A DNA stretch of 64,000 nucleotides from positions 36,077-100,076 of the forward strand of contig NZ_JADNYL010000006.1 in the NCBI RefSeq assembly GCF_017168195.1. Direction: 5' to 3'. The notes under the pieces were generated by a model, which saw only the letters and a program-made list of their open reading frames with translations, did no database searches and was not told where the DNA came from. This document shows, piece by piece, positions 1 through 9,702 of this stretch (its first letter is position 1; the number at the start of each line of letters is the position of its first letter). Made by a program: the position numbers and the translations under genes. This DNA comes from Thalassotalea sp. G2M2-11. GTDB lineage: Bacteria > Pseudomonadota > Gammaproteobacteria > Enterobacterales > Alteromonadaceae.

Positions 1-202
<202 letters not shown>

Positions 203-237
203 TCGCGATAGTATGTTAAAAGTATTACGCACCCTTA

Positions 238-263
238 TAGCTGGGTTTCGACCCAGCTTTTTC
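238..263 (+). terminator. Rho-independent terminator after astD
   Basis: A 7-bp stem (AGCTGGG / CCCAGCT, 239-245 and 252-258) with a 6-nt loop is followed by a run of T. It lies 36 bases after the astD stop. Confidence 0.85.
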
Positions 264-400
264 AAAAGTATCGATCAGATATAACCATTGCTTGCAATGG
301 TAGTCTTCGTTGTTAATTCATAAATACCCACATCTAAGCTCGCCATTGCTCACTTAATTAATATATTAATTTATTTAATTGTCGTAAGTAGGAATGAACT

Positions 401-1201
401 ATGAGTACACAAGTAAAGTCACTTTTTGACAACATTTGGAATAACTATTTAGCAGTAACCCCGTCTGCTGACAAAATCCACCAGTTATTAGGATCAGGCA
501 ATGATCTCATTAATGATCATGTTGCCTATCGCACCTTTAATATTGAAAAAGTCAATATTGATAAATTAGCCCAACATTTAATTGCTCTCGGTTATAAAGA
601 GTGTGGCGAATACCACTTTGAGGCAAAAAAACTGTACGCTAAACACTTTGAACACAGCGATGACACCTTACCTAAGGTATTTATCAGCGAGTTATTAATT
701 GAAGAGTTTTCGCTACAAACACAAGCGATTATCAAAAAGCTCGTTGCTCAACTGGATGAAGAAACTATCAACCACCCAAGTTTTCTTTACTCTGGCCAAC
801 AATGGCAGGTCAGTTTTGCCGATTATCAAACCTTATTAGCAGAAAGCGAATATGCGGCTTGGCTTGCCGCATGGGGCTATCGTGCCAACCACTTTACCGT
901 CAGCGTCAACCACTTAGTGAATTTCGAGCACTTGGCTGATGTCAATAACACCTTAAAAGACGCAGGTTTTGCCCTAAATACTACCGGCGGAGAAATTAAA
1001 GGTGATAAAGCAGTAAAATTAGAGCAGTCATCAACCATGGCGGATAAAATAACGGTTGAATTTTCTGATACAAAAGCAGAAATTCCGTCATGTTTCTATG
1101 AATTTGCCAAGCGTTATCCGTTAGCAAGTGGTAACTTATTTACCGGATTTGTCGCAGCATCTGCTGATAAAATCTTTGAAAGCACGAATGTAGCTGCATA
1201 G
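401..1201 (+). CDS. DUF1338 family protein, 2-oxoadipate dioxygenase/decarboxylase-like
   Basis: The 266-aa protein matches the DUF1338 (HglS/YdcJ) family. In characterised HglS this is a non-haem iron enzyme that converts 2-oxoadipate to 2-hydroxyglutarate in lysine breakdown. The family metal-site pattern is visible: HVAYR gives His40 with Arg44 four residues later, RANHFTV gives His164, and CFYEF gives Glu234. The protein is much shorter than YdcJ (about 450 aa), so it belongs to the short branch and its substrate may differ. It lies alone between two hairpin terminators, after astD. The metal-binding assignment is by pattern from memory; the reaction is inferred. Confidence 0.75.
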   Translation: MSTQVKSLFDNIWNNYLAVTPSADKIHQLLGSGNDLINDHVAYRTFNIEKVNIDKLAQHLIALGYKECGEYHFEAKKLYAKHFEHSDDTLPKVFISELLIEEFSLQTQAIIKKLVAQLDEETINHPSFLYSGQQWQVSFADYQTLLAESEYAAWLAAWGYRANHFTVSVNHLVNFEHLADVNNTLKDAGFALNTTGGEIKGDKAVKLEQSSTMADKITVEFSDTKAEIPSCFYEFAKRYPLASGNLFTGFVAASADKIFESTNVAA

Positions 1202-1218
1202 TTAATCACGACAAACTA

Positions 1219-1255
1219 GTTAGCTGTGACTGGTCGCAGCTAACTTCCCTTTTCT
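1219..1255 (+). terminator. Terminator-like hairpin after the DUF1338 gene
   Basis: GTTAGCTG (1219-1226) pairs with CAGCTAAC (1237-1244), with an inner GAC/GTC pairing, followed by a pyrimidine-rich TTCCCTTTTC tract. It lies between convergent genes. Confidence 0.65.
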
Positions 1256-1258
1256 CTA

Positions 1259-1780
1259 CTAATACTTTTCCGCACTAGAAGTTTCACCGCTAAAATCAAT
1301 TTCTAGTTCTGATCTTTCAATCACATTATCCGATACAAGTGATTGATAAAGTGAATAAACTTTAGCGTCATCTTTTGGGTATAATCGATAGGTATGTTTT
1401 GCTATCTCAACCACTGACGCCAAATTAAAATGTTGTTTCAATGACGTTTGATTAAGCGCATTAGTCACCACAACCACACTCCCTTTGATGGTGCCATATT
1501 CTCGCATGAGCAGGTTAAACACTTTGCTACCTTTAGTTAGTTGCGCAGTTTCAGCGATATATTTCTCACCATTGATGGTAATTGGATATTTACTCAGCTT
1601 ATCGCTTGGTATTCTATCAATGATCTCACTTGCATCCTGTACTAATGCTGATTGCTGAGGCGAGGGAGTTTTCATCTCCTTGGATTGACTATCCTTACTA
1701 ATTTGCTCACGATTTGCATTCTCTACATTGCAACCGCTAACCGTAACCAGCATAGCAACAAGTAACACCTTAATTTTCAC
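1259..1780 (-). CDS. Putative lipoprotein of unknown function
   Basis: The 173-aa protein has a short basic N-terminus, a hydrophobic stretch and a lipobox ending VSGC (Cys17), so it is probably a lipidated envelope protein. The start is a GTG with a good AAGGAG ribosome site about 9 bases upstream. Residues 20-45 are polar and Ser/Gln/Lys-rich, a typical linker. The rest forms a small mixed domain in which I recognise no family. It is transcribed in the same direction as the M36 protease just upstream but is separated from it by a terminator hairpin, so it may depend on readthrough or its own promoter. Confidence 0.65.
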   Translation of the reverse strand: MKIKVLLVAMLVTVSGCNVENANREQISKDSQSKEMKTPSPQQSALVQDASEIIDRIPSDKLSKYPITINGEKYIAETAQLTKGSKVFNLLMREYGTIKGSVVVVTNALNQTSLKQHFNLASVVEIAKHTYRLYPKDDAKVYSLYQSLVSDNVIERSELEIDFSGETSSAEKY

Positions 1781-1800
1781 TTTAATTTCTCCTTAAGCTA

Positions 1801-1828
1801 AAAAGGCCAGCTATAAAGCCGGCCTTTA
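1801..1828 (-). terminator. Terminator after the M36 protease gene
   Basis: On the minus strand AAAGGCC (1821-1827) pairs with GGCCTTT (1802-1808), with further partial pairing inside, followed by a short T run. It lies 16 bases past the stop of the protease gene. Confidence 0.75.
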
Positions 1829-1843
1829 TCCTAATCACCTAAT

Positions 1844-4800
1844 TTATTTACGGCGACGTAATAACGCTAATGGCAATAACAATAAGCTTAACCAAGACGT
1901 TGAACCACCAGAACTAGACTTAGATTTCACTGGAGCAGGTTCTTGTTTGTTTTCTACAGTCACACTCATAGTTTCACTCACCGTTCCTGTACCGTCATTT
2001 ACATCAACATTAAATGTTAACGTTTCTGTTGCCGATACGTTAGGTGCAGTGAAAGTGATAGCTGAACTGTCAGCTCCTGTTAAAGTCACTTCGGTGCCAC
2101 TTGTTTGCGTCCATTGATAAGTTAACTCATCATTATTTGGATCAATCGCTTCTACTGATAAGTTAGCAGAGTTGCCTTCAACAACCGATTCATCACCAGA
2201 GATCGTCACCGTTGGTAAACGGTTATCACAGGCATAAGTATCACCAGCAACTACATCTGAGAAAATACTATTGGTAATGTTGTTTACACTAAAGTTATCA
2301 ATAAACCAGCCAAACTCGTTGGTATTTGTATCACTAACGATACGGAAACGGAATTTAACTTCGTTACCATTTAACGCAGTACCAAAGTTTAGCGTTTCAT
2401 AACCGCCTGGCCATGGACTAAAACCAGTGTAAGCAGCTTTTTCTGCTAACGCATGCCCTGCTCGTTCATCAATCATACCAGTATAGCCTAGACCTTCGAA
2501 TGTGCCGCCCATCGTGGTAACGTCAGCCCAGTCGCCGCCATTGACGCTAACTTCAACAACACCGCCATCCCAGGTTTCTTCGATTTCAAAGTATTGCCAC
2601 CAGCTAATGACAAAATCTCCGCCATAGCCGACATGCATTGTTTTGGTTTCAAAAGCTACGTCTGAACTAAAGCCATTATTTTTGACAAACGTATATTGCT
2701 CACCAACAGGGAATAACCAATTATAAGTACTATCTAAGCCAAAGGTACCTTTAGCAAGATCACCACCGACCATGACATGCTCAGTAAAGTCATTTATCGT
2801 TGCTACTGTCTCCATATCATCAGTCATGCTGTTACCAACTAATTCACGTGTTTTAAAGTCCATGTGAACCCTTGTTGATAAACTATGTTCATCCGCAACA
2901 ATCGCCTCATCAACCTCTGGGAAAGTTAGCTTCAATTCTAACGTATCTGCCGTCATCGCATCGTTTAAGGTAAACTCAAGTGGCGCACTTGTTGCTGAGC
3001 CAAATAATGCAACATCATCAAACGAGACCATGCCATCATTAGCAAAGGTGACATCATGACCACTAACCACTTCTACTTTACCCACTAAACCTGTCAATAC
3101 TTCACTACCGCCATTTTTAACGGTAAAACTAACGGTTGCAGTTTCTGTATTATCCAAAATATTGTCATTTGAACAGTAACCTGAGGTTAAACCTTCATAG
3201 TTCACATTCAAATTGTGGCTATCTACGGTAAAGGTCGCTAATTCTGTTTCGTAAGATTCAACAACACCAAGGTGATCAGTTGAATATCGGCTTGGAGAAA
3301 CTGCACCTAAACCCAGACCTCGACCAGCAAATGCTGCGAGCATTAACTTATAATCATCGACATCATTCGCATAAGCGGCCGCTAAAATAGCATCTCTCGC
3401 TTCGGTAAATGTAGGTGCAATTGGCGTCATCTTATAACCAGCTACAAGGTAGTCCATCATGCGACTTTCCGCTTGGGCAAAGGTATAACGCTCATCATTG
3501 ATTAACGCAACATAAGCATCCCAAAGCATTGATGCCCATACTGAACCGGAACCATGTACTTCTGGATCAGCAGTAATATCAGCAAAAGTATAAGGGCTCA
3601 CTTCTTTATTGGTTGAGTATGGATAGGCACGTATACCTTTAGTGAAAGAGGCAACATAAGAAGTCGCTGAGTAAGGTTTTTGATATAACTCGTTACCTGC
3701 TTGCGCAGCATCTTCTGCATTAGCAAGTAACATTAAGGCATGGAAATCCCCCCAGCCTTCACCTAACGAGCCACCTTGATTATTAATTAAACCTGAAGAG
3801 TTACCAACTAAGCGATTAGAGATATAGTGACCCCATTCATGAGCAACAATACCATTATCCCAAGAGCTTGCCTTGTATGGTTTATTGTTAAACATCTCAA
3901 TAGATACGGTTTCATCCGCATCTAATAGTGCGTAAATTTCTGCCCCTTCGTTTTGTGAAATTCCCATATTAGGGATTTTAACGGCATCATCGCTTCCTCC
4001 CATAGGAGCTGGTACATCACCATCACGATTGTTGGCAATCAATACCGCAACTGCTCCAGCATTTTGCGCATGCAATACTTTCTGAGTAAAGTTACACGCA
4101 CCACGATCAATAATAGCAATATTACCGGCTAACATATCGCCATTAATGGCTTCTTCACAACCATCAGTTGTCGTATTACCCGCATCAACATCTTCAAAAC
4201 CATCAGTAAGGCGTACTAAGTTACCCGCTACTGAAAATTGCCCCATACCAAAGGCTGAACGTCTGGTTGATTCTAATAAACCAATATCACTATGAGAGCT
4301 CACCTTGATACCGTAATCGGTACCATTAACCGCATCTTTACTGTCCCATAAGTACATTTGCATACGTGGCGAATAACCATCGGCAGGCGTACTCATATTA
4401 GCGTTATTAAAACCTGAATTGTCTTGTACTTCTGCACGTAATGGATCACCTTCAATCCCACCACGACCATAGTTGACTAACTGAGCATTACCTGAGGCTT
4501 CATCAAAGCCATGATCATAAAACCAATCATGTAAAAAGTTATTCATATAGAATAAATTCACAATGGCGGCTTTACGGTTATGCATAGAGTTTTCGGTTTG
4601 CTCACTATCGTATTGATAGTCAAAGGTGTTTGCTGAAGTGATTTCTGCGGTAAAGTCACCATTAGTGTAGCCATCTGGTGCGATCGCATCTACATATGCA
4701 CGAACATTGTTACCAATAGTTTCGGTTGCATCATCAGCTAACCACGCATCTTTGGTGCTTATAGGACCAGCACTTAAACTCACTAAAGGCGCTGCTAAAT

Positions 4801-5764
4801 ACTCATTTGTGTCTTCTTGATCTATTGAAGCCGCAGGAATAACGTTACCATGTGGACCATCCCAAGGTTTATTGATGCCGTCAACGTCGGCATACACACG
4901 ATAGTTAAAATCTGCCGCATGGCTAGTTAAGTTATTTTTCAGTAAAACCTCGCCGGTTTTAGATGAAATAACAAAACTGAAGTAATCTGAATCAACGCTG
5001 TCTTCATTGCTAACTTCAAGCTCTACATAGTGAGCAGGTACCAACTCACCTTTGACATCAAAAAATACTTTCTTCGCACGTGGCTGACCAAGAATTTTTT
5101 TATCATCGGCAAAGTTTTCTGCGACAAATTGCTCATATTTTCCTGATTCACCGTGCGCTTTTAAGGAAATAGTATTGACTTTGCCACCCATAGCAGAAAA
5201 TGCTTTTTCAATAGCGGTAGCTGTTTCTACAAAGCCTTGCCCAGATGAAAGTGCCGATAATTTCACTGTTGAAGCAAAGTAACCTGACGACGCCACCAAG
5301 TTAAACTCTTGGTCCATCATAATATTGTATTCGCGGTTAAAAACTTCGATCCCTGCCACTTCTTGCTTATATTTCGCGACCAATGCACCACGCTTCTGAT
5401 CGTGCATATTCGCTAAAACTGCTTGTACTGAAGCAACTTTAGACTTATTTGCGCCGGTTAATTGATTTAAATAAAAGTCAGCCGCCGCTTGCGCTTTATG
5501 CTCTGCTTTTACTATTGATAAGTTAGGTTTTTTCTGTGTTTTGCTGGCCCACTGGAATGTGTATTGACCTAACTGATTATCATAATGATTGTCCATACCA
5601 CTGGCTGTAGCAATCTGACGTTTCGCTACGGTATTATTGCTCAATACATTAGCCACTGATTTCAAAGAAGGTTCATTTTGAGAACCATTTGCTGCAACAC
5701 CAAGTGACGCAGTCCCTAATGCGACACTGATAAAAGTCGCGATAGCTGTTTTATTATACTTCAT
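1844..5764 (-). CDS. Secreted M36-family (fungalysin) zinc metalloprotease with PA domain and GlyGly-CTERM anchor
   Basis: The 1306-aa exoprotease carries a signal peptide (residues 1-25), an FTP-type propeptide (about 60-280) and an M36 catalytic domain. The zinc motif is HEWGH, with His642, Glu643 and His646, and the third ligand is Glu669 in GEGWGDF. A PA (protease-associated) insert lies at about 505-610, just before the zinc motif. After the catalytic domain come beta-rich regions and a PKD/REJ-like domain (about 1185-1270). The C-terminus is a Ser/Gly linker, a hydrophobic helix and RRRK, the GlyGly-CTERM signal cut by rhombosortase and used in type II secretion. Likely role: digestion of external protein. 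The catalytic residues appear complete. Confidence 0.9.
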   Translation of the reverse strand: MKYNKTAIATFISVALGTASLGVAANGSQNEPSLKSVANVLSNNTVAKRQIATASGMDNHYDNQLGQYTFQWASKTQKKPNLSIVKAEHKAQAAADFYLNQLTGANKSKVASVQAVLANMHDQKRGALVAKYKQEVAGIEVFNREYNIMMDQEFNLVASSGYFASTVKLSALSSGQGFVETATAIEKAFSAMGGKVNTISLKAHGESGKYEQFVAENFADDKKILGQPRAKKVFFDVKGELVPAHYVELEVSNEDSVDSDYFSFVISSKTGEVLLKNNLTSHAADFNYRVYADVDGINKPWDGPHGNVIPAASIDQEDTNEYLAAPLVSLSAGPISTKDAWLADDATETIGNNVRAYVDAIAPDGYTNGDFTAEITSANTFDYQYDSEQTENSMHNRKAAIVNLFYMNNFLHDWFYDHGFDEASGNAQLVNYGRGGIEGDPLRAEVQDNSGFNNANMSTPADGYSPRMQMYLWDSKDAVNGTDYGIKVSSHSDIGLLESTRRSAFGMGQFSVAGNLVRLTDGFEDVDAGNTTTDGCEEAINGDMLAGNIAIIDRGACNFTQKVLHAQNAGAVAVLIANNRDGDVPAPMGGSDDAVKIPNMGISQNEGAEIYALLDADETVSIEMFNNKPYKASSWDNGIVAHEWGHYISNRLVGNSSGLINNQGGSLGEGWGDFHALMLLANAEDAAQAGNELYQKPYSATSYVASFTKGIRAYPYSTNKEVSPYTFADITADPEVHGSGSVWASMLWDAYVALINDERYTFAQAESRMMDYLVAGYKMTPIAPTFTEARDAILAAAYANDVDDYKLMLAAFAGRGLGLGAVSPSRYSTDHLGVVESYETELATFTVDSHNLNVNYEGLTSGYCSNDNILDNTETATVSFTVKNGGSEVLTGLVGKVEVVSGHDVTFANDGMVSFDDVALFGSATSAPLEFTLNDAMTADTLELKLTFPEVDEAIVADEHSLSTRVHMDFKTRELVGNSMTDDMETVATINDFTEHVMVGGDLAKGTFGLDSTYNWLFPVGEQYTFVKNNGFSSDVAFETKTMHVGYGGDFVISWWQYFEIEETWDGGVVEVSVNGGDWADVTTMGGTFEGLGYTGMIDERAGHALAEKAAYTGFSPWPGGYETLNFGTALNGNEVKFRFRIVSDTNTNEFGWFIDNFSVNNITNSIFSDVVAGDTYACDNRLPTVTISGDESVVEGNSANLSVEAIDPNNDELTYQWTQTSGTEVTLTGADSSAITFTAPNVSATETLTFNVDVNDGTGTVSETMSVTVENKQEPAPVKSKSSSGGSTSWLSLLLLPLALLRRRK

Positions 5765-5942
5765 ACGAGTCCCTATTGTTTATGATTAGCTTACGACAGC
5801 AATGGCTTTACTTGCCGAAGAGATAAAATTGCATACAATTCAATTTACCGCCTCGATTATTACATATCATTAACAAATTAATAAACAGCTATTTACAAAA
5901 AATCTTGTTCCCTATTTTTTTCACTATGTAATTAAAAAATTA

Positions 5943-5972
5943 CAAAAAAAAACACTCACCAAAGGCGAGTGC
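5943..5972 (-). terminator. Terminator after the outer-membrane barrel gene
   Basis: On the minus strand CACTCGCC (5964-5971) pairs with GGTGAGTG (5953-5960), one G-T pair, 3-nt loop, followed by nine T residues. It lies 29 bases beyond the stop at 6000. Confidence 0.85.
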
Positions 5973-5999
5973 TTTAATATAAACTCAGAAAAATACTGG

Positions 6000-6755
6000 T
6001 TAGAAGTGCACGACAGCGCCAGCAAAGAGTCCTTTAAATTCAAGGTCGGTATACAAATCGTTTATATCTTCTAAAGTAAACTTAGTAGCGCGGTAACCTA
6101 AGGTTAAATTAAAGTCGACAACCAGATTATCAATGACTTCATAACTAACCCCCGCCTGATAATCATATAAGCTATGCTCATCAACAGAAAGGAAATTCCC
6201 TTGAGCAAAAAGATTAACGCCTGTTAACGGCAATCCAAGTGAGGTTGATGCATATAACATGGGCACCATATCGTCAGTTGCAATGCTGCCAGTGATCGTT
6301 AAATCATCAATAGCCTCACCAGTAACACTTACATCACCATCAAAATCTCGCCCAGTTAAGCCAATATCAAAGGAGAATAAGCCATTATCAAATATCTCAT
6401 AATAAAGGGTATAGTCAGTATAGCTAACATCAAAATTTGCCGATAATGGTGAATCTACAAATAGCTTATCATCAAAAGAAAATTCACCGTTAATTGAAGT
6501 AATCCCTTGCGTAGCTAACGATGTATTGGCAATTTTAGCATTCGGAATAAAAGGTAGTGGGTGCTCAAACGCAATTGAATAACTGCCCTGTTTTTCATCC
6601 GCTAAGTTAAAATCAAGTTGCTGATCCATTTCACCAAACTTGCCACTTGCCTGATTATCCCAAACTTGCCCACTTATGTAGATCCCAATCGCATCTGCTT
6701 GGGCATTACAACACTGCAGTGCAAATACAGCGGGAACTAACAATAGCTTTTTCAT
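6000..6755 (-). CDS. Outer-membrane beta-barrel protein, TIGR04219 type
   Basis: The 251-aa protein has a cleavable signal peptide (about residues 1-21). The remainder alternates polar and hydrophobic residues in about ten strands and ends in an aromatic residue (AGAVVHF), as expected of an outer-membrane barrel recognised by the BAM machinery. The family is common in Alteromonadales and has no known function. It starts 4 bases after the stop of the DUF2333 gene, so the two are co-transcribed and possibly translationally coupled. A strong terminator follows. Confidence 0.75.
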   Translation of the reverse strand: MKKLLLVPAVFALQCCNAQADAIGIYISGQVWDNQASGKFGEMDQQLDFNLADEKQGSYSIAFEHPLPFIPNAKIANTSLATQGITSINGEFSFDDKLFVDSPLSANFDVSYTDYTLYYEIFDNGLFSFDIGLTGRDFDGDVSVTGEAIDDLTITGSIATDDMVPMLYASTSLGLPLTGVNLFAQGNFLSVDEHSLYDYQAGVSYEVIDNLVVDFNLTLGYRATKFTLEDINDLYTDLEFKGLFAGAVVHF

Positions 6756-6759
6756 GTAC

Positions 6760-7752
6760 TTATCCTTGACTCAATAAATCATTCAAATCGATTAGTGCCG
6801 CATTGGCACGTGAAATATAATTTGCCATCACTAACGAGTGATTAGCCAATAAACCAAAGCCATCACCATTAAGGATCATCGGGCTCCATATTGCTTCTTG
6901 GCTAGCTTCTAACTCACGAATGATCTGCTGCACACTCACTTTGGCATTTTTCTTTTCTAACACATCATTAAAATCGATTTCAATCGCCTTTAAAAAATGC
7001 AGTAATGCCCAACATGCCCCTCGGGCTTCATAAAATTCATTATCAATTTTCCACCAGCTGGTTTTAAGCTGTATGTTAGAAGATGCCTGAGTTGACTGTT
7101 GAGCGGCTTCATCACCAGCAAGATCAATATTCAATTGTTCTCTGCCAACACTCACACTTAAACGTTGAGAATAACTCCCTAATCGTTTGCTCACTTCTTG
7201 TAACCAATCTCGTAAATTATCTGCACGCGCATAAAACTGTGCCGATTGACTATTAACATCAGCTAATGATTTTCGATAAGCATAAAGCGCATCTATTGCC
7301 TGCTGATATTCTGTTTCAGCACTGGGCATTGCCCAGCTTCGATGATCAATATTAAACTGTGGCTGAGCTACTTTTAGGTGCTTATTTTCTACTGACTGCG
7401 ATTGAGAACGGCTAAATTCTTGTCGCATGACTAGTGCCATATCACGCACCATTTCTAACGCACCAAACTCCCAAGAGGGGATATTATCTAAAAAGACGCT
7501 TGGTGGCAGCGCATCATTCGCCAGATAGCCTCCCGACTTATTCAATAATGTTTCGGTCACACGGATCAAAGCTGTTGTCGTCGTATATCCGACAACAGGC
7601 GCGACATTTTCAGCGCTAGCATCCTGGGTAACCTCTTGACGGATGTTTATTTCGTCAGGTTCGAAACTCCAATACACACCCAAAAAATACAGTGCCAATA
7701 TCAATGCGATAAATATGGAGCTCAGCAACTTCATCGAGATATTAGTATTCAT
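6760..7752 (-). CDS. DUF2333 family membrane-anchored protein
   Basis: The 330-aa protein has one N-terminal transmembrane helix (about residues 8-28, after MNTNISMKLL) and a long, mostly helical periplasmic domain, matching DUF2333. The motifs GGYLANDALPPS and FEARGACWALLHFLKAIEIDF style segments (Trp/Cys-rich region near residue 245) are typical of the family. The start ATG has an AGGAG ribosome site 6 bases upstream. It lies between a PCu(A)C copper chaperone (9 bases upstream) and an outer-membrane barrel gene (4 bases downstream), suggesting an envelope operon. Function is not known. Confidence 0.75.
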   Translation of the reverse strand: MNTNISMKLLSSIFIALILALYFLGVYWSFEPDEINIRQEVTQDASAENVAPVVGYTTTTALIRVTETLLNKSGGYLANDALPPSVFLDNIPSWEFGALEMVRDMALVMRQEFSRSQSQSVENKHLKVAQPQFNIDHRSWAMPSAETEYQQAIDALYAYRKSLADVNSQSAQFYARADNLRDWLQEVSKRLGSYSQRLSVSVGREQLNIDLAGDEAAQQSTQASSNIQLKTSWWKIDNEFYEARGACWALLHFLKAIEIDFNDVLEKKNAKVSVQQIIRELEASQEAIWSPMILNGDGFGLLANHSLVMANYISRANAALIDLNDLLSQG

Positions 7753-7761
7753 AATTTGCTC

Positions 7762-8250
7762 CTAATGATGGTGATGATGGTTCTCTGTTTGTTTTTTACG
7801 AACAATACTTTTCACTGGTAAGGTCACAGTCATAGCTGCTGCCTCCTTAAAGTGCAATGTTAACGTTATTTCGTCATTTACTTTTAATGGTTGAGTAACA
7901 TTGAAAATCATTAAATGATAACCGCCAGGTTGAAGTGTCACTGAGTCATGTGCAGGAATTGTTAAAGAATCTTGCTGGCGCATTCTCATCATACCGTTTT
8001 CCATGGTGTGTTGATGTATTTCAATGCGATCACTGATTTGACCGCTCGCAGATAATAATACCACTGGCTTTTCCCCTTCGTTTACAATTTCCATATAAGC
8101 AGAAGAAACTTTAGTACCAGGAATTGTCGCTCTCACATAGCCATGTTCAACGGACACTTCACTTGCGATTACCTGATTCGATAACAAAAAACTTCCTAAA
8201 GAAAACAACAAGCCCATTAATAAAGGTGTGCGAATCAATAAATTTTTCAT
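7762..8250 (-). CDS. PCu(A)C-type periplasmic copper chaperone
   Basis: The 162-aa protein has a signal peptide (about 1-29) and a PCu(A)C (DUF461) cupredoxin-like fold. Conserved features are HGYVRATIPG near the start, the Met/His-rich loop around His79-Met90 (HQHTMENGMMRM) and GGYHLMIF with His112 and Met114, which together form the Cu(I) site. The family delivers copper to the CuA centre of cytochrome c oxidase. The protein ends in five consecutive histidines, a possible extra metal site. It is first in the run with DUF2333 and the barrel gene, and is divergent from the enoyl-CoA hydratase gene. Confidence 0.85.
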   Translation of the reverse strand: MKNLLIRTPLLMGLLFSLGSFLLSNQVIASEVSVEHGYVRATIPGTKVSSAYMEIVNEGEKPVVLLSASGQISDRIEIHQHTMENGMMRMRQQDSLTIPAHDSVTLQPGGYHLMIFNVTQPLKVNDEITLTLHFKEAAAMTVTLPVKSIVRKKQTENHHHHH

Positions 8251-8317
8251 ATAGCGCTATACATCCATTTTTATCCATATTATTGTTATGCCAGTATTGT
8301 AACTAAGCTTAAAACAA

Positions 8318-9055
8318 ATGGATAACTTAATTCTCTCTGATTTACAAAATAATGTGTTAACCATCACGATTAACCGTTTTGATAAAAAAAATGCTCTTAA
8401 TACCACTATGTATCAACAGCTTTGCCAATTATTTCAACAAGCACAAACTAACGATGATATTCATTGTGTATTGATCAAAGGTAACGAACAATGCTTTTGT
8501 GCAGGTAATGACCTTGATGATTTCATCAAACATGCCTATGACGATGAATTGGCAGCATTCGCTTTTGTACAAGCCCTTGCAAATTTTACTAAACCCATTG
8601 TCGCTGCCGTTGCAGGCCCTGCCGTTGGCATTGGTACCACTATGCTATTGCATTGTGATTATGTACTGACAACACCGAATGCAAAATTTAAGTTACCCTT
8701 CACTCAGCTAGGTTTATGCCCTGAAGCTGCTTCAAGTGTATTATTACCATTGCGTGTTGGCCATAATCGCGCTTTTGAATTATTGGTGCTTGGTACATTG
8801 TTTTCTGGTCAACAAGCAGCACAATACGGCATTGCTAATTACTGTTGTGAACCAGAAGAATTACTCTCTTTAGCAGAGAAACACGCTCAAACGATTGCCG
8901 CTTTACCAGCCGATGCCACTCAAACCAGCCGAGCATTAATTAAAAAAGCAACAGCGCAACAAGTCAATGATGCCCTTGAAGCGGAAAAGGTTGAGTTTTC
9001 TCGTTTAGTAAAAACACAAACCTGCCAAGATATTCTCGCCTCTTTCTTTAACTAA
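8318..9055 (+). CDS. Enoyl-CoA hydratase/isomerase family protein
   Basis: The 245-aa crotonase-fold protein is of normal family length. The two oxyanion-hole regions are present: CFCAGNDLDDF (about residues 60-70) and AAVAGPAVGIGTT (about 94-106). The helix with LPFTQLGLCPEAASS follows. The usual first catalytic Glu of true hydratases is not obvious, and the sequence resembles the 2-enoyl-CoA isomerase-like members, so it may be an isomerase or hydratase of unassigned substrate. It is a single gene with its own terminator, divergent from the copper chaperone. Confidence 0.8.
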   Translation: MDNLILSDLQNNVLTITINRFDKKNALNTTMYQQLCQLFQQAQTNDDIHCVLIKGNEQCFCAGNDLDDFIKHAYDDELAAFAFVQALANFTKPIVAAVAGPAVGIGTTMLLHCDYVLTTPNAKFKLPFTQLGLCPEAASSVLLPLRVGHNRAFELLVLGTLFSGQQAAQYGIANYCCEPEELLSLAEKHAQTIAALPADATQTSRALIKKATAQQVNDALEAEKVEFSRLVKTQTCQDILASFFN

Positions 9056-9062
9056 ACAAACA

Positions 9063-9100
9063 CGCGTATGATGAGCTCTGTCGTCATACGCGAACTTTTT
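9063..9100 (+). terminator. Terminator between the enoyl-CoA hydratase gene and the psp operon
   Basis: CGCGTATGATGA (from 9063) pairs with TCGTCATACGCG (to 9092), 11 of 12 positions, and is followed by AACTTTTT. It lies between convergent transcription units. Confidence 0.8.
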
Positions 9101-9104
9101 AATG

Positions 9105-9443
9105 TTAATTCAATTGCCTTTTTTCATTGCGGGTCACAAGCCATATCAATCCAGCAATTAACAATATAGGCCAGAATACACCGATCATCACCATGGCAAA
9201 ACCGCCTAGAATTAACATGCCAATAAAAATTAGCGAACCAAATACACTCAACACAATAGCCAGCGCGACAAGCACTAAAATCACCACGACAATGGCCGAG
9301 ATACTAATCGCTTTTAATGGTTCAATCAGTTTGTCGCCCATGTAAACATCAACATCTAACATCTCAATAAAGCTGATACCCAGTACATAGGTTAGAAATA
9401 ATGTTGCCACAATAGCTAATAATAACGATTTAAAAAATGACAT
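9105..9443 (-). CDS. Small multi-pass membrane protein at the end of the psp operon
   Basis: The 112-aa protein has three hydrophobic segments: residues about 5-28, 45-75 and 78-105, the latter rich in Gly, Ile and Val. The C-terminus is short and basic (RNEKRQ). I do not recognise a named family. It lies 46 bases after pspC in the same orientation and before a terminator of the opposite unit, so it is probably the last gene of the phage-shock operon, in a position comparable to small Psp membrane proteins such as PspD or PspG, although similarity to these is not evident. Confidence 0.6.
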   Translation of the reverse strand: MSFFKSLLLAIVATLFLTYVLGISFIEMLDVDVYMGDKLIEPLKAISISAIVVVILVLVALAIVLSVFGSLIFIGMLILGGFAMVMIGVFWPILLIAGLIWLVTRNEKRQLN

Positions 9444-9489
9444 AGTAATCCCGAATAGTTAACGCATCTAATGGTGTTTTGTGCCTAAA

Positions 9490-9702
9490 TTAACGACGTG
9501 CAGGTAATAACATGGCGGCGACAATATAGGCCACACCTGTCACAACAGGAAATGCAAATAACGAAACCACTGCGGCAATACGAACACCTAATCGTGACAA
9601 CTGATAATGCCTAGCAATACCACCACAGACACCTGATAGCTTTTTATGCACCATATCTTTGGTCAATCTATTCTGCATTAAATATTCTCGTTCATATCTC
9701 AT
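9490..9702 (-). CDS. pspC: PspC-domain envelope stress membrane protein
   Basis: This is a 70-aa PspC-domain protein with the family signature KKLSGVCGGIARHYQL followed by one hydrophobic helix (AAVVSLFAFPVVTGVAYIVA). It is about half the length of E. coli PspC (119 aa): it lacks the C-terminal leucine-zipper segment and ends at LLPARR. The ATG at 9702 is favoured because AGAGGA lies 8 bases upstream; a TTG at 9708 is the alternative. The first codons overlap the preceding small ORF by 11 bases, suggesting translational coupling. In E. coli PspC senses membrane stress and recruits PspA. Confidence 0.85.
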   Translation of the reverse strand: MRYEREYLMQNRLTKDMVHKKLSGVCGGIARHYQLSRLGVRIAAVVSLFAFPVVTGVAYIVAAMLLPARR

